A stretch of 64,000 nucleotides of DNA, from assembly GCF_039414295.1 (NCBI RefSeq), contig NZ_JBCITM010000017.1, positions 1 through 64,000 of the forward strand, in the 5' to 3' direction. Position numbers and translations under genes: made by a program. Below are positions 1 through 8,787 of the stretch, piece after piece (the stretch's first letter is position 1; every line of letters begins with the position of its first letter). The notes under the pieces were generated by a model, which made no database searches, had not been told where the DNA came from, and worked only from the letters and a program-made list of their open reading frames with translations. The DNA is from Anoxynatronum sibiricum (GTDB taxonomy: Bacteria; Bacillota; Clostridia; Peptostreptococcales; Tindalliaceae).

Positions 1-288
1 TCGCCACTATCCTTGATAATAGAGGATAGGAATACCCTTTCTCAAAGCAATATCACCCCTCAAAACTGATTCTAAGCGCAAAAAAGCCATGTTTCATCTC
101 TAAAACATGACTTTTTCGACAACCTCACACTGTCCCTTTGGACAGTGTCAAAAACATAACCAGCCTATATAATGGTATTGATACGGAATTCCAGGAGCAA
201 AAACCAGAACCAGGTCCACCGTTGGTATCTGATCACTGTTCGATGACAACCCATGGAGAAGCATCCTACAATCAAGGAGGAACACACA
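1..288. other. Leader region with two hairpins and a candidate promoter
   Basis: No gene is seen here. An imperfect hairpin at 80-117 is flanked by A and T runs and could end transcription on either strand. A perfect 9-bp hairpin (ACACTGTCC/GGACAGTGT, 4-base loop) lies at 127-148. A perfect TATAAT lies at 168-173, but the hexamer 17 bases upstream (GTGTCA) is poor and falls in the hairpin, so the promoter assignment is tentative. Confidence 0.45.
80..117. terminator. Bidirectional hairpin terminator
   Basis: CATGTTT and AAACATG arms pair around a short loop. The hairpin is flanked by an A run on the left and a T run on the right, so it can act on both strands. The gene it serves lies outside the window or is missing. 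Confidence 0.55.
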
Positions 289-3200
289 ATGAAACAGCAA
301 AAACGCATCGCCTGGATCATGATGCTGGCCATGATCATGAGTCTCATCACCCCCATGGCAGCACTGGCCAATGGGCAAGAGCCACCACTTTGGCAAGATC
401 CACAACTTGGGCAAGGACCAGGAGCTGGTTCCCAATTACCGCCACCGATGCCGCCACCGCCACCGCCACCAACTTCTGATTCAGGTTCTTCTGGTTCAGA
501 TTCTCAACCACCGCCATCGGGATCAACACCCGCCACGCCGCCCACACCCAGTCATAGTTTTGACATGGGTGACGGTGCCATAACCATCAGGCCGGGGACT
601 GCACCATGCATGGGAATGATAGCCGTGGAACAAGATACAGTGACCAGCCATGTGTATGCAGTGGATACCATCCGCATCAGCGGCTCTGGAAACAATCAAA
701 TTGTGGCAGATGGCGTAACAGCCAACATCACGCTGAGGGATGTCAATATCAATATCAATATCCATATGTCCTCAGCCAACCCTGCCTTCAAATTGAAGAA
801 CAACGCCACGGTAACCCTCACCCTGGAAGGAAACAACACCTTGCGAGGTGGAGAGGGAGGTGCTGGTGTACAGGTGCCAACAGGTAGCACCCTTACCATT
901 GGTGGAAATGGAACTATCACCGTTGCTGGTGGTGACGGTGATGATTATGGGAGTGGTAATGGTGGTGCTGGCATTCATGGCTCAGGTACCATCAACCTGA
1001 CAGGCGGCGTCATTACTGCCATGGGAGGCGGCGGTGGTGATGCTATTGGTATGCCGAACAATGGCGGTGCTGGAATTGATGGGCAGGGTGGTGCTATCAA
1101 TCTGACTGGTGGTGTTGTGACCGCCACAGGAGGCAGTACCGTCAGGGATTGGAGTACTGCAGGGGTGGGCATCCGGGGGAATGTCACCATCGGTGGCGGC
1201 ACCGTGACGGCCACCGGGGGAAGTACCACCAGGAATTTGAGTTTTGCAGGAATGGGCATCCAGGGGAATGTCACCATCAGTGGCGGCACCGTGACTGCCA
1301 CCGGAGGCAGTACCACCGGAAATGAGAGTCGTGCTGCTGACGGCGTAAGGGGAACGGTTGACATCACTGGCGGCGCAGTGACCGCCACCGGGGGTGACAC
1401 CACTGGGGATAGTAGCATATCAGGGTCCGGCATCTGTGGAGATATCACCATGAATGGCGGCGCAGTGACTGCCACAGCTGGCAACACCACTGGGAATAGC
1501 AGTGATGCGGAAGCTGGCATCTATGGAAGGGTCGCAGTTACCAGCGGCATATTGATTGCTACGGGCGGCAGCACCACTGGGAATAGCAGTGCCGCAGGAA
1601 TCGGCATTTTGGAAAGCGTCGCCACTATCATCAGTGGCGGCACCGTGACCGCCGTTGGTGGTGACACCCAGGGATCTTCGAGTCAAGCAGGAGCCGGCAT
1701 TTCTGGTGTTGCCATTCAACTCACCGGCGGCAGTATCACCGCTACAGGAGGCAGTGCCCAGGATATCAACAGTCTTGACGGATTCGGTATAAGGAATCAG
1801 GCGAGTTTTAATAACGGGCATATTGTCATTGAAAACCACCCCAGTCTGGTGGCCACCGGTGGTGGCAATGCCGCCCCTGTGGGTGTGCGTCCAGGTGGTT
1901 CAGGCACCCTTATCCTTCGAGACGGCAGTGGCAATGACCTCACCTACCTGCGAATGGAAATGAAGCAGGGAAGCACCCCTTTGGCCAACGCCCCCCTGAG
2001 CATTTTTTCCACAGCTGACCCCATCGGCATCGCCGGTACCACCAATGAAGACGGGGTGGTGGGCTTCTTTGTTCCCCGAACCCCAGCGACAGACCATACC
2101 CTTTCCATGAATCAGGGGAAGACATCAGCAGTGATACAGCCAGGAGACCGGCTCACCAGAAGCTACAGCCTGAACATGGCCAACGAAGCTGTGCTCACAG
2201 GTCTTGCCCTCACCACCGCTGAAGCAACCCCCGCACCAGTGCCCCTTACTCCCGCTTTTCAGGGAAACCAGCGTCACTACACTGCCCAGGTGAATCACCA
2301 CCAGACAAGCCTGCACCTGTACCCCACAGCACCGGCAGCAGCCACCATCACCCTTCACCATGCCGCCGGTACCGGGACCAGTCCCTTTCAGCACATCCCC
2401 CTGCAGGAGGGAACCAATGACTTTAGGATTGTGAACCAGATCACTGATAACGATGCAGAAGTGATCTATCTGGAAACCTACACACTCAGCGTACATCGGG
2501 GAGCCCCCTTATCCGGCAACGCCGCCCTCGGTACCCTGAATCTAAGCAAGGGAACCCTTACTCCCGCTTTTGCAAAAGACCATTACCAGTACACCGCCAC
2601 CGTGGCACATGCCATTGACACCCTCATACTTCAGGCAACCACTGAAGACACCCAGGCTACCCTGGCAGGAACCGGTACCAAAAACCTGAAAGTGGGCAGT
2701 AATCCCTTTGAAGTGACCGTTACGGCTGAGAATGGCAGCCAGAAGATTTATCACATTACCATCATCCGAAGCAGCGCTCCTACCGGCGGAAGCTCAGGCG
2801 GTTCTTCAGGCGGTTCAGGCAGGAATAATGACAGAGGCAGCACCGGCACCACGCCACCCGCCGGTAACCAGCCGCCAGCGGCAGCAACCAACACGGGAGA
2901 TACTCCTCTCGGTGAAACCCAGGGGACGGACGGCATCACAGGCCAACGGCCTCCGGTCACCATCCGCCTCGCCATCGGCCAGGGCGAAAGCCAGGTAAAC
3001 GGGACACCAACCCCCCTGGAAGCCGCCCCCTACATCGATCCAGTGAGCCACCGCACCATGATGCCCCTGCGTTTCATCAGTGAAGCTCTGGGAGCCACCG
3101 TCACCTGGAAGGCGGAAGCCCAGCAGGTGATCATCACCAGCGGCGATACGGAAATTATTCTCACTATTGGATCAACAGAAGCTCTGGTGAACGGTCTTCC

Positions 3201-3333
3201 CTTGACACTGGAAACCTCACCGGTGATCCAGCCCCCCGGGCGCACCTTTGTGCCCCTGCGGTTTATCAGCGAAGCCCTGGGAGTGAAGGTCACCTGGCAT
3301 CCTGAAACCCAGGCCATCACCTTAACGCGCTAA
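289..3333 (+). CDS. Secreted beta-helix surface protein with cadherin-like and copper-amine-oxidase-like domains
   Basis: This is a 1014-residue exported protein, probably cell-wall associated; its ligand is unknown. The ATG at 289 is chosen because AAGGAGG lies 8 bases upstream and a clear signal peptide follows (cleavage after MAALA, near residue 27). In order I see a Pro/Ser-rich linker (about 40-85), a Gly/Thr-rich beta-helix region, imperfect tandem repeats of 29-31 residues at about 268-500, two cadherin-like beta-sandwich domains (about 637-738 and 744-826), a Gly/Ser linker, and two copper-amine-oxidase N-domain-like units at about 890-1014 sharing PLRFISEALG. Those terminal units are common in Clostridia exported proteins and are probably not enzymatic. 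An adhesion or matrix role is inferred. Confidence 0.85.
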   Translation: MKQQKRIAWIMMLAMIMSLITPMAALANGQEPPLWQDPQLGQGPGAGSQLPPPMPPPPPPPTSDSGSSGSDSQPPPSGSTPATPPTPSHSFDMGDGAITIRPGTAPCMGMIAVEQDTVTSHVYAVDTIRISGSGNNQIVADGVTANITLRDVNININIHMSSANPAFKLKNNATVTLTLEGNNTLRGGEGGAGVQVPTGSTLTIGGNGTITVAGGDGDDYGSGNGGAGIHGSGTINLTGGVITAMGGGGGDAIGMPNNGGAGIDGQGGAINLTGGVVTATGGSTVRDWSTAGVGIRGNVTIGGGTVTATGGSTTRNLSFAGMGIQGNVTISGGTVTATGGSTTGNESRAADGVRGTVDITGGAVTATGGDTTGDSSISGSGICGDITMNGGAVTATAGNTTGNSSDAEAGIYGRVAVTSGILIATGGSTTGNSSAAGIGILESVATIISGGTVTAVGGDTQGSSSQAGAGISGVAIQLTGGSITATGGSAQDINSLDGFGIRNQASFNNGHIVIENHPSLVATGGGNAAPVGVRPGGSGTLILRDGSGNDLTYLRMEMKQGSTPLANAPLSIFSTADPIGIAGTTNEDGVVGFFVPRTPATDHTLSMNQGKTSAVIQPGDRLTRSYSLNMANEAVLTGLALTTAEATPAPVPLTPAFQGNQRHYTAQVNHHQTSLHLYPTAPAAATITLHHAAGTGTSPFQHIPLQEGTNDFRIVNQITDNDAEVIYLETYTLSVHRGAPLSGNAALGTLNLSKGTLTPAFAKDHYQYTATVAHAIDTLILQATTEDTQATLAGTGTKNLKVGSNPFEVTVTAENGSQKIYHITIIRSSAPTGGSSGGSSGGSGRNNDRGSTGTTPPAGNQPPAAATNTGDTPLGETQGTDGITGQRPPVTIRLAIGQGESQVNGTPTPLEAAPYIDPVSHRTMMPLRFISEALGATVTWKAEAQQVIITSGDTEIILTIGSTEALVNGLPLTLETSPVIQPPGRTFVPLRFISEALGVKVTWHPETQAITLTR
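1090..1790 (+). repeat. Coding tandem repeats of 87-93 bp
   Basis: Equivalent points of the repeat (the GTGACNGCC core or its variants) fall at 1201, 1288, 1375, 1462, 1549, 1642 and 1732. The period is therefore 87 bp four times in a row, then 93 and 90. Each unit encodes a turn of GG-x-VTATGG-S/D-TTGN-S type followed by a Gly-Ile segment. Codon choices vary between copies, so the copies are old or have diverged. Confidence 0.85.
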
Positions 3334-3432
3334 ATCAATGCGAAAGAATAAAACCATCAACACAACACATAAGCAATGAAACCTTCACCCATTCATCCAT
3401 TCACCCATAGCCCACAAACCCTTGAAAACACG

Positions 3433-3467
3433 ACCCCCTGGCAGCGATGAACCGTCGCCGGGGGGGT
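3433..3467 (+). terminator. GC-rich hairpin after the beta-helix gene
   Basis: ACCCCC and a GCGA core pair with TCGC and GGGGGT. The T run is weak, so this may be an mRNA 3' stabiliser as much as a terminator. Confidence 0.4.
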
Positions 3468-3495
3468 TATGTTGACGCAGTCAGGTTACTGTCAC

Positions 3496-3555
3496 AAAAA
3501 ACACCCGCTGAAAGGCGTTTCCATCAAAGGAAGCTGCCTCAGGCGGGTGTTTTTG
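3496..3555. terminator. Bidirectional terminator between convergent genes
   Basis: AAAAAACACCCGC pairs with GCGGGTGTTTTT, with a partial inner stem (AGGCGTTTCC with GGAAGCTGCCT). It sits between the convergent beta-helix gene and the M3 peptidase and is flanked by A and T runs on both sides. Confidence 0.7.
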
Positions 3556-3584
3556 CGGGTGTCTCTATGAGAGAAAAAAGCGGG

Positions 3585-5483
3585 TCAGCTGGCTTCCTGC
3601 AGCAGTATTTCATCTGCGTCTGCATCAGGGAACTCTTCATTGAGCACGTGCTCCACGTATTCAAAAAAACGGTCGTAAATGCCAATCAGGTTTTCTTCAA
3701 CGAAGGGATCTGTGACGTTGGCGGCCTCCAGCATCTGCCGAAAAGAAAGGTTGGTTCCCAGACGGATCACCTGAGTGTATTTATCAAAGTTTTCTTGATA
3801 AGCTGCTTCGCTGATGGACAGAAAATCAAAGGCGGCCAGTGCTGACAAACCATAGGACGCATAATAAAGAGGCGTTTCGAAAAAGTGGGGGATGTCTGAC
3901 CAGCCCAAAGAGACATCTGTGTCTGCAAAATAAAAGTCAATCCCATAAGCTTCTCCAACCTCTCGATAGAGCCGGTTGAGATTTTCCACCGTCAGATCTT
4001 CCGCAGGCATCTGATGAGCGGCGATTTCGAACTCGGCGGCAATGGCAGCATCCACCATAATCATCAGCTGATTGTTTAAGACCGAAAGAGTGCCGGCAGT
4101 GGCGTCTTCCTGAAGCAAATCCCCGGCATGGTACAAGAGAAGCATTTCAAGACCTGTGGAATGAGTTTCCAGGGTCTCCACATAGAAGCGATCGTGCTTC
4201 AAAACTGACCGCAGGGGAGTGCCTTCATAGGCCTCATAGACATCAGCAAGCAGGTGACCCAGTTCATGGATATACGACCACAGCATCACAATGGCAGAGC
4301 CTTCATTGATCATGTAAATGACTCCGTCGCCAGGGTACATCAGGGACATGGCGAAGGCTCCAAAATACCCGTCGGGATGATCATTGATTACCAGCAGGTT
4401 CCTCTCGATGCTGTCTCTTACCGGGGCTTCGAAGGGGGTGTGGTCAAAAAGATCCCAGATGGCCTCCAGGTACTGGTAATACCAGTCGTTTTCCTGGGAA
4501 TCATCCAACCAGCTTTCAAAGGGGATCATTTCCTGAAGTGATGCCATCTCTTTTTTCAGCTCACTGAACATTTCGGTGGCGGTGCGTAGGGTATGAACCA
4601 TTTCTTCAGTTGAAAAATCCCTTCCATAGTACTGCTCCATGGAAAAATCGGTATAGTTTTCATACCCCTGGCTGTGGGCGTAAGCATTTCGAAGGTTGAT
4701 CAACTCAATGTAAAGGGGGGCGCGCAGCGCATTCCTTTTTTCAGAAATTTCCCAGTAAAGAGCATCAAATTCATCAGGGTCTAACGTATCATAAGCAATA
4801 AAAATGTCAGACATCGACAGGTCGTCGCCATCCACCTCAATGGTGATGCTGCTGTTGTTCAAAGCGGTTACCTGTGTGATTAGCTCCAGTTCCTGCAGCT
4901 CAAAACGGGCATTTGCCTCTGGGTCAATCTCATAAGCTTCGTAGGCGTTACCCAACACATCCCGCATCAACTGGTTGAAGGGGGAGTCAATCAGTTGCAG
5001 TACCAAATGAAAAAAGACCTCTTTCGCGGCGGCTGATTCAGTGGACACCTGGGTAAAATAGGCAAGCTGTGCTTCGTCGCTGAGATTCATACTATTGTCC
5101 AAGTTGGACAATGCCTGTACCCGAACAATCTCATCAATCAGTTGGGAAAATTCTATGAGAAGTTGGTACATCGCCTGGTACTCCTCGGTGGTGTGCATGT
5201 AAAGGTCGGCAGTGGCGGTGGCCAGCAGGTGCTCCATGTCGGCAGCGATTTCCTCACAAGGCCGCAAGTGAGGCGCCAGATCCCGGCTCATTTCTTCCAG
5301 AGGCAGCCGTTCTCTGGCGGGTGGTATGTAGGTGCCTTCGGCAATGGGATAGGCAGCTGCGAAACCGGGAAGAGCACTGGTAAAAAAGAACGTGATGATC
5401 AGAAGGAGGGAAATGAGTTTCTTTCCTGTTCGGACACCTGCAAACGCGCTAAAAAGGGTGTGTGAGGGGGTTGGCTTGATCAA
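3585..5483 (-). CDS. Exported M3-family zinc metallopeptidase (oligoendopeptidase-like)
   Basis: This protein of about 632 residues probably cleaves oligopeptides outside the membrane. The zinc motif HELGH is at about residues 406-410 within YIHELGHLLADVYEAYEG, the third ligand is expected in the helix downstream, and the overall length fits M3/PepF-like peptidases. No ATG precedes the hydrophobic N-terminal signal (LISLLLIITFFFTSALPGFA). I choose the TTG at 5483 because GGAGAA lies 5 bases upstream; a TTG at 5501 would add six residues. It is transcribed alone, toward a shared terminator. Most bacterial M3 enzymes are cytoplasmic, so export is the unusual point here. Substrate is unknown. 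Confidence 0.8.
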   Translation of the reverse strand: MIKPTPSHTLFSAFAGVRTGKKLISLLLIITFFFTSALPGFAAAYPIAEGTYIPPARERLPLEEMSRDLAPHLRPCEEIAADMEHLLATATADLYMHTTEEYQAMYQLLIEFSQLIDEIVRVQALSNLDNSMNLSDEAQLAYFTQVSTESAAAKEVFFHLVLQLIDSPFNQLMRDVLGNAYEAYEIDPEANARFELQELELITQVTALNNSSITIEVDGDDLSMSDIFIAYDTLDPDEFDALYWEISEKRNALRAPLYIELINLRNAYAHSQGYENYTDFSMEQYYGRDFSTEEMVHTLRTATEMFSELKKEMASLQEMIPFESWLDDSQENDWYYQYLEAIWDLFDHTPFEAPVRDSIERNLLVINDHPDGYFGAFAMSLMYPGDGVIYMINEGSAIVMLWSYIHELGHLLADVYEAYEGTPLRSVLKHDRFYVETLETHSTGLEMLLLYHAGDLLQEDATAGTLSVLNNQLMIMVDAAIAAEFEIAAHQMPAEDLTVENLNRLYREVGEAYGIDFYFADTDVSLGWSDIPHFFETPLYYASYGLSALAAFDFLSISEAAYQENFDKYTQVIRLGTNLSFRQMLEAANVTDPFVEENLIGIYDRFFEYVEHVLNEEFPDADADEILLQEAS

Positions 5484-5861
5484 AGGGCATTCTCCGTTCA
5501 AGGGTAGTAGGGTAAAGGATTCTGAGTAATCGACAGCGGTGGATCAGTCATGGCAGATACAGGCAGTGCCCCCAGCGTGTGACTGGCACCGAAGCCGGCA
5601 ACGGGAGGGGATATTCATCACAGGGCATGGAAATGCCATGGGTGATCCAATGGGTCTATTATATCCGACTTTAATCTTTCGAAAAAGCAATTCATGTAAA
5701 ATAACTGTTATTTTCATCGGGATGCCGGTTACAAGATCGTGATAAGAGGAATAAGCGTTGACAGGCGATGAAAAAGATGGTAAATTAAACACATAAAACA
5801 TATCGGTTATATATGATTTAATGGCAGCGTCGTCAACAAGAAAGAAGAAGGAGGCCATTTC
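5484..5861. other. Intergenic region between divergent M3 peptidase and cysK
   Basis: The region holds the cysK promoter at 5758-5786 and the AAGAAGGAGG ribosome site. I found no T-box or SAM riboswitch core, and no clear operator palindrome. Confidence 0.5.
5758..5786 (+). promoter_or_regulatory. cysK promoter
   Basis: The -35 hexamer TTGACA (5758-5763) is followed by a 17-base spacer and TAAATT (5781-5786), about 75 bases before the cysK start. Confidence 0.7.
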
Positions 5862-6800
5862 ATGGCGAAAATTGCACAAAACCTGACAGATCTCATTGGC
5901 AACACCCCCCTCTTGGAACTGAGAAGCTTTGGAAAAAGCGAAGGAGCCCAGGCGCGCATTCTGGCAAAGCTGGAGGCTTTTAACCCCGGAGGCAGCGTGA
6001 AAGACCGCATTGGCCTGGCCATGGTACAGGATGCAGAAGAAAAAGGCCTGCTGAAAGAAGGCAGTACCATCATCGAACCCACCAGCGGCAACACAGGCAT
6101 TGCACTGGCCTTTGTGGCAGCCGCCCGGGGCTACCGGCTGATTCTCACCATGCCGGAGACTATGAGTGTGGAACGACGCAATATGCTGAAAGCACTGGGA
6201 GCTGAACTGGTACTCACTCCCGGCCCTGAAGGGATGAATGGGGCCATTGCCACCGCCAAAGAGCTGGTGGCATCCAACCCGGGAGCCTTTATGCCCATGC
6301 AGTTTGAAAACGAAGCCAACCCGGCAGTTCACCGGCGTACCACAGCAGAAGAAATCTGGCAGGATACCGATGGTCAGGTGGATTTCTTTGTGGCCGGGGT
6401 TGGCACCGGCGGCACCGTCACCGGTACCGGTGGGGTGCTGAAAGAACGAAATGCTCAGCTGAAGGTGGTGGCCGTTGAGCCGGACGACTCTCCTGTGCTT
6501 TCTGGTGACAAGCCCGGGCCCCATAAGATTCAGGGTATTGGTGCCGGGTTTATTCCCAAAGTGATGAAAATGGATCTGCTGGATGAAATAGTGCGGGTGA
6601 AGAACGACGAAGCCTTTGAAACAGCCCGAAAACTGGCGAAAACCGAGGGACTGTTGGCGGGTATTTCTTCTGGAGCTGCTGCCTTCGCCGCTGCAGAGCT
6701 GGCCCGTCGCCCGGAAAACAAAGGAAAAACCATTGTGGTGCTTCTGCCCGACACCGGCGAACGCTATCTTTCCACCCCGTTGTTCCAGGAAAACGAGTAA
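5862..6800 (+). CDS. cysK: Cysteine synthase (O-acetylserine sulfhydrylase)
   Basis: This PLP enzyme of 312 residues makes L-cysteine and acetate from O-acetylserine and sulfide in the cytoplasm. The PLP lysine is Lys47 in NPGGSVKDRIG, the TSGNTGIALA substrate loop and the GTGGTVTG phosphate-binding loop are intact, and the length is typical of CysK. The start is supported by AAGAAGGAGG just upstream. A consensus promoter lies at 5758. A CymR-like Rrf2 regulator is encoded 1.3 kb downstream; CymR controls cysteine genes in Firmicutes, so control of cysK by it is plausible but not shown here. CysM-like substrate use cannot be excluded. Confidence 0.95.
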   Translation: MAKIAQNLTDLIGNTPLLELRSFGKSEGAQARILAKLEAFNPGGSVKDRIGLAMVQDAEEKGLLKEGSTIIEPTSGNTGIALAFVAAARGYRLILTMPETMSVERRNMLKALGAELVLTPGPEGMNGAIATAKELVASNPGAFMPMQFENEANPAVHRRTTAEEIWQDTDGQVDFFVAGVGTGGTVTGTGGVLKERNAQLKVVAVEPDDSPVLSGDKPGPHKIQGIGAGFIPKVMKMDLLDEIVRVKNDEAFETARKLAKTEGLLAGISSGAAAFAAAELARRPENKGKTIVVLLPDTGERYLSTPLFQENE

Positions 6801-6949
6801 GGAAGCATCAAGAAAGGGTTTCATCTCCCTGTCAGAATTGATAAGATAAGCACAAGAGAAAGTCAGCGCATCATCAATGGTGAGCTGACGTGATTTGGGG
6901 AGAGGGGACAGAAAGAATGAAATGGGATCATCACGTTGAAGGAGAACGA

Positions 6950-7867
6950 ATGCAGACACATCTTGAGAAACTGATCAAAGCCCATCGCCGCTGGACAGAG
7001 CAGGGAGCCGTTGCCACTTACATTCCAGAGTTAAGCAAGCAGCATCCAGACCTGCTGGGGATCAGCGTATGTCAGGCTGACGGAAGCCAATGGCATGCCG
7101 GCGACTGGCAGGCACCCTTCACCATCCAAAGCATATCAAAGGTGGTCACTTTTATTTGCGTTTTACTGGACAATGCGTATGAAACGCTGACGGAAACCAT
7201 CAGTGTGGCACCCACGGCAGATGGTTTCAACTCCATTGTGAATCTGGAAACCAAAAACGAACACCGGCCTCTCAACGCCATGATCAACTCCGGTGCCATT
7301 GCCAGCATCGCCCTGGTGAAGGGTGAGACAATGGCAGCAAAATACCAGCGCATTCTTCAAATGATGGCGGATATGACAGGCCGCGACAGCCTGCAGGTGA
7401 ATGAAGCGGTTTACCAGTCAGAAAAACGCACCGGCGATCGGAACCGAGCCCTGGCTTATTACATGAAAAGCACGGGCATCATTCAGGGAGAAGTGGAAGA
7501 ATTGCTGGATGCCTACTTTAGGCTCTGTTCCCTGGAGGTTACCTGCAAAGACATTGCTGTGATGGCAGCGGTGCTGGCCTGTGATGGCTTCGCTCCTCTC
7601 GCGGGCAAAACCCTTTTTGACGCCAAAACCGCCCGAATTGTCAAGGCAGTGATGACCACCTGCGGCATGTACGATGGTTCTGGTGAGTTTGCCGTTGATG
7701 TGGGTATGCCGGGAAAAAGCGGTGTGGGCGGCGGCATCATGGCCGTTTCTCCCAGAAACATGGGCATCGGTGTCATGGGCCCTGCCCTGGATGCCAAGGG
7801 TAACAGCCTGGGAGGGTGGAAGCTGCTACAAAGCTTGTCCCGGGATTGGGACTTGAATATCTTCTAA
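6950..7867 (+). CDS. glsA: Glutaminase
   Basis: This 305-residue glutaminase converts L-glutamine to glutamate and ammonia in the cytoplasm. It belongs to the serine beta-lactamase-like GlsA family. The catalytic S-x-x-K is Ser61-Lys64 (QSISKV); the conserved Tyr segment GNRALAYYMKSTG and the GKSGVGGGI motif are present. The ATG at 6950 is chosen because GAAGGAG lies 5 bases upstream and it gives the usual family length of about 305; upstream starts at 6890 and 6917 have no ribosome site. It ends at a strong terminator and appears to be a single gene or the tail of cysK transcription. Confidence 0.93.
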   Translation: MQTHLEKLIKAHRRWTEQGAVATYIPELSKQHPDLLGISVCQADGSQWHAGDWQAPFTIQSISKVVTFICVLLDNAYETLTETISVAPTADGFNSIVNLETKNEHRPLNAMINSGAIASIALVKGETMAAKYQRILQMMADMTGRDSLQVNEAVYQSEKRTGDRNRALAYYMKSTGIIQGEVEELLDAYFRLCSLEVTCKDIAVMAAVLACDGFAPLAGKTLFDAKTARIVKAVMTTCGMYDGSGEFAVDVGMPGKSGVGGGIMAVSPRNMGIGVMGPALDAKGNSLGGWKLLQSLSRDWDLNIF

Positions 7868-7880
7868 CTCAATGACTGAA

Positions 7881-7926
7881 CCTCTGAGCGCTTAAGGCCT
7901 TGAAATCCTTAAGATCAGGGGTTTTT
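7881..7926 (+). terminator. Rho-independent terminator after glsA
   Basis: CCTCTGA and CTTAAGG pair with CCTTAAG and TCAGGGG, followed by five T residues. Confidence 0.9.
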
Positions 7927-7931
7927 CTTCA

Positions 7932-7960
7932 TTGACAGGAGCGCTTGGTAACGGTATATT
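7932..7960 (+). promoter_or_regulatory. Promoter of the Rrf2 regulator gene
   Basis: TTGACA (7932-7937), a 17-base spacer and TATATT (7955-7960). It predicts a 5' leader of about 115 bases before the gene at 8083. Confidence 0.75.
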
Positions 7961-8082
7961 TGTAAGGGTCATCTATAAGAAAGACAGGGCATCAAAAACT
8001 GGCGGTATCCGTTGCCAACAAAGACTTCATGAGATCATAAGTAGAAAAAAAGCGCTAAAACCTTTTAAAGGAGCGGGGTACC

Positions 8083-8532
8083 ATGAAACTTTCAACAAAG
8101 GGCCGCTATGGACTTCGGGCGCTGGTTGACCTGGTGCTGTATGCCCAAGGTGAGCCTATGCCCCTGGCGAGTATTGCCGGGCGGCAGGCGATATCAGTAC
8201 AGTATCTGGAGCACGTCTTTTCTGCTCTGCGCAAAGGCGGTATCGTGAAGAGCATCAAAGGCCCCCGGGGTGGATATGCCCTGGCAGAGCCGCCGGAAAA
8301 AATGACCGTTAGTCGGGTGCTTCAAGCTGTTGAAGGCACTCACGCCATTGTGCAGGAACTTGGCAAAGAGGAAGAAAAATCGGAAAACACCATTGAACAG
8401 GTGATCCGTGAATCCTTGTGGCAACCCATCGATGAAGCTGTTGCCAGCGTACTTGAACAGGTCACCCTGGCAGATTTGGCTGAGGAAGCCCGCCGGAAGG
8501 AAAGCGACAACAGCCCCATGTTCTACATTTGA
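8083..8532 (+). CDS. Rrf2-family transcriptional regulator, CymR-like
   Basis: This 149-residue DNA-binding regulator has the typical Rrf2 start MKLSTKGRYGLRAL, a winged helix (about 1-65) and the wing segment GPRGGYALAEPPEKMTV. It contains no cysteine at all, so unlike IscR or NsrR it cannot bind an Fe-S cluster through cysteines. This matches CymR, which senses cysteine status through the CysK protein. The nearby cysK supports that reading. The AAAGGAG site 9 bases upstream fixes the start, and a consensus promoter lies at 7932. Other Rrf2 subfamilies without cysteines remain possible. Confidence 0.85.
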   Translation: MKLSTKGRYGLRALVDLVLYAQGEPMPLASIAGRQAISVQYLEHVFSALRKGGIVKSIKGPRGGYALAEPPEKMTVSRVLQAVEGTHAIVQELGKEEEKSENTIEQVIRESLWQPIDEAVASVLEQVTLADLAEEARRKESDNSPMFYI

Positions 8533-8787
8533 TGTGACGGTTCTTCATCCACTATCGATCAAGCTGATTCCTTCAATGTGATCTCATAGGGTTCAACCAT
8601 TTACTGTAATCGTCAGGTGTGCCAGATTCGCCATAAATGAAACAAACCCTTCGGTCAAACGTCTGCATTTTATGAAAACCATCAGGAAAGCTCATTTTAC
8701 GAAAGCCCATTGCCATCTGACTGACGACTTCATGGAAAGGGTGCCATGGAAAAGCATCATGGAAATTGTGAAAGAGGAAGTGAAAGA

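Noticed and set aside
1090..1790. Regular repeats resembling a CRISPR array
   Set aside because: The repeats are in frame, diverged and encode beta-helix turns; there are no constant repeats with unique spacers and no cas genes.
5484..5861. Possible T-box or SAM riboswitch before cysK
   Set aside because: No T-box core or SAM-riboswitch core sequence was found; only a simple promoter is visible.
5544..6959. Long minus-strand frame of 471 codons opposite cysK
   Set aside because: It is the antisense shadow of a clearly conserved cysK gene and shows no domain or ribosome site.
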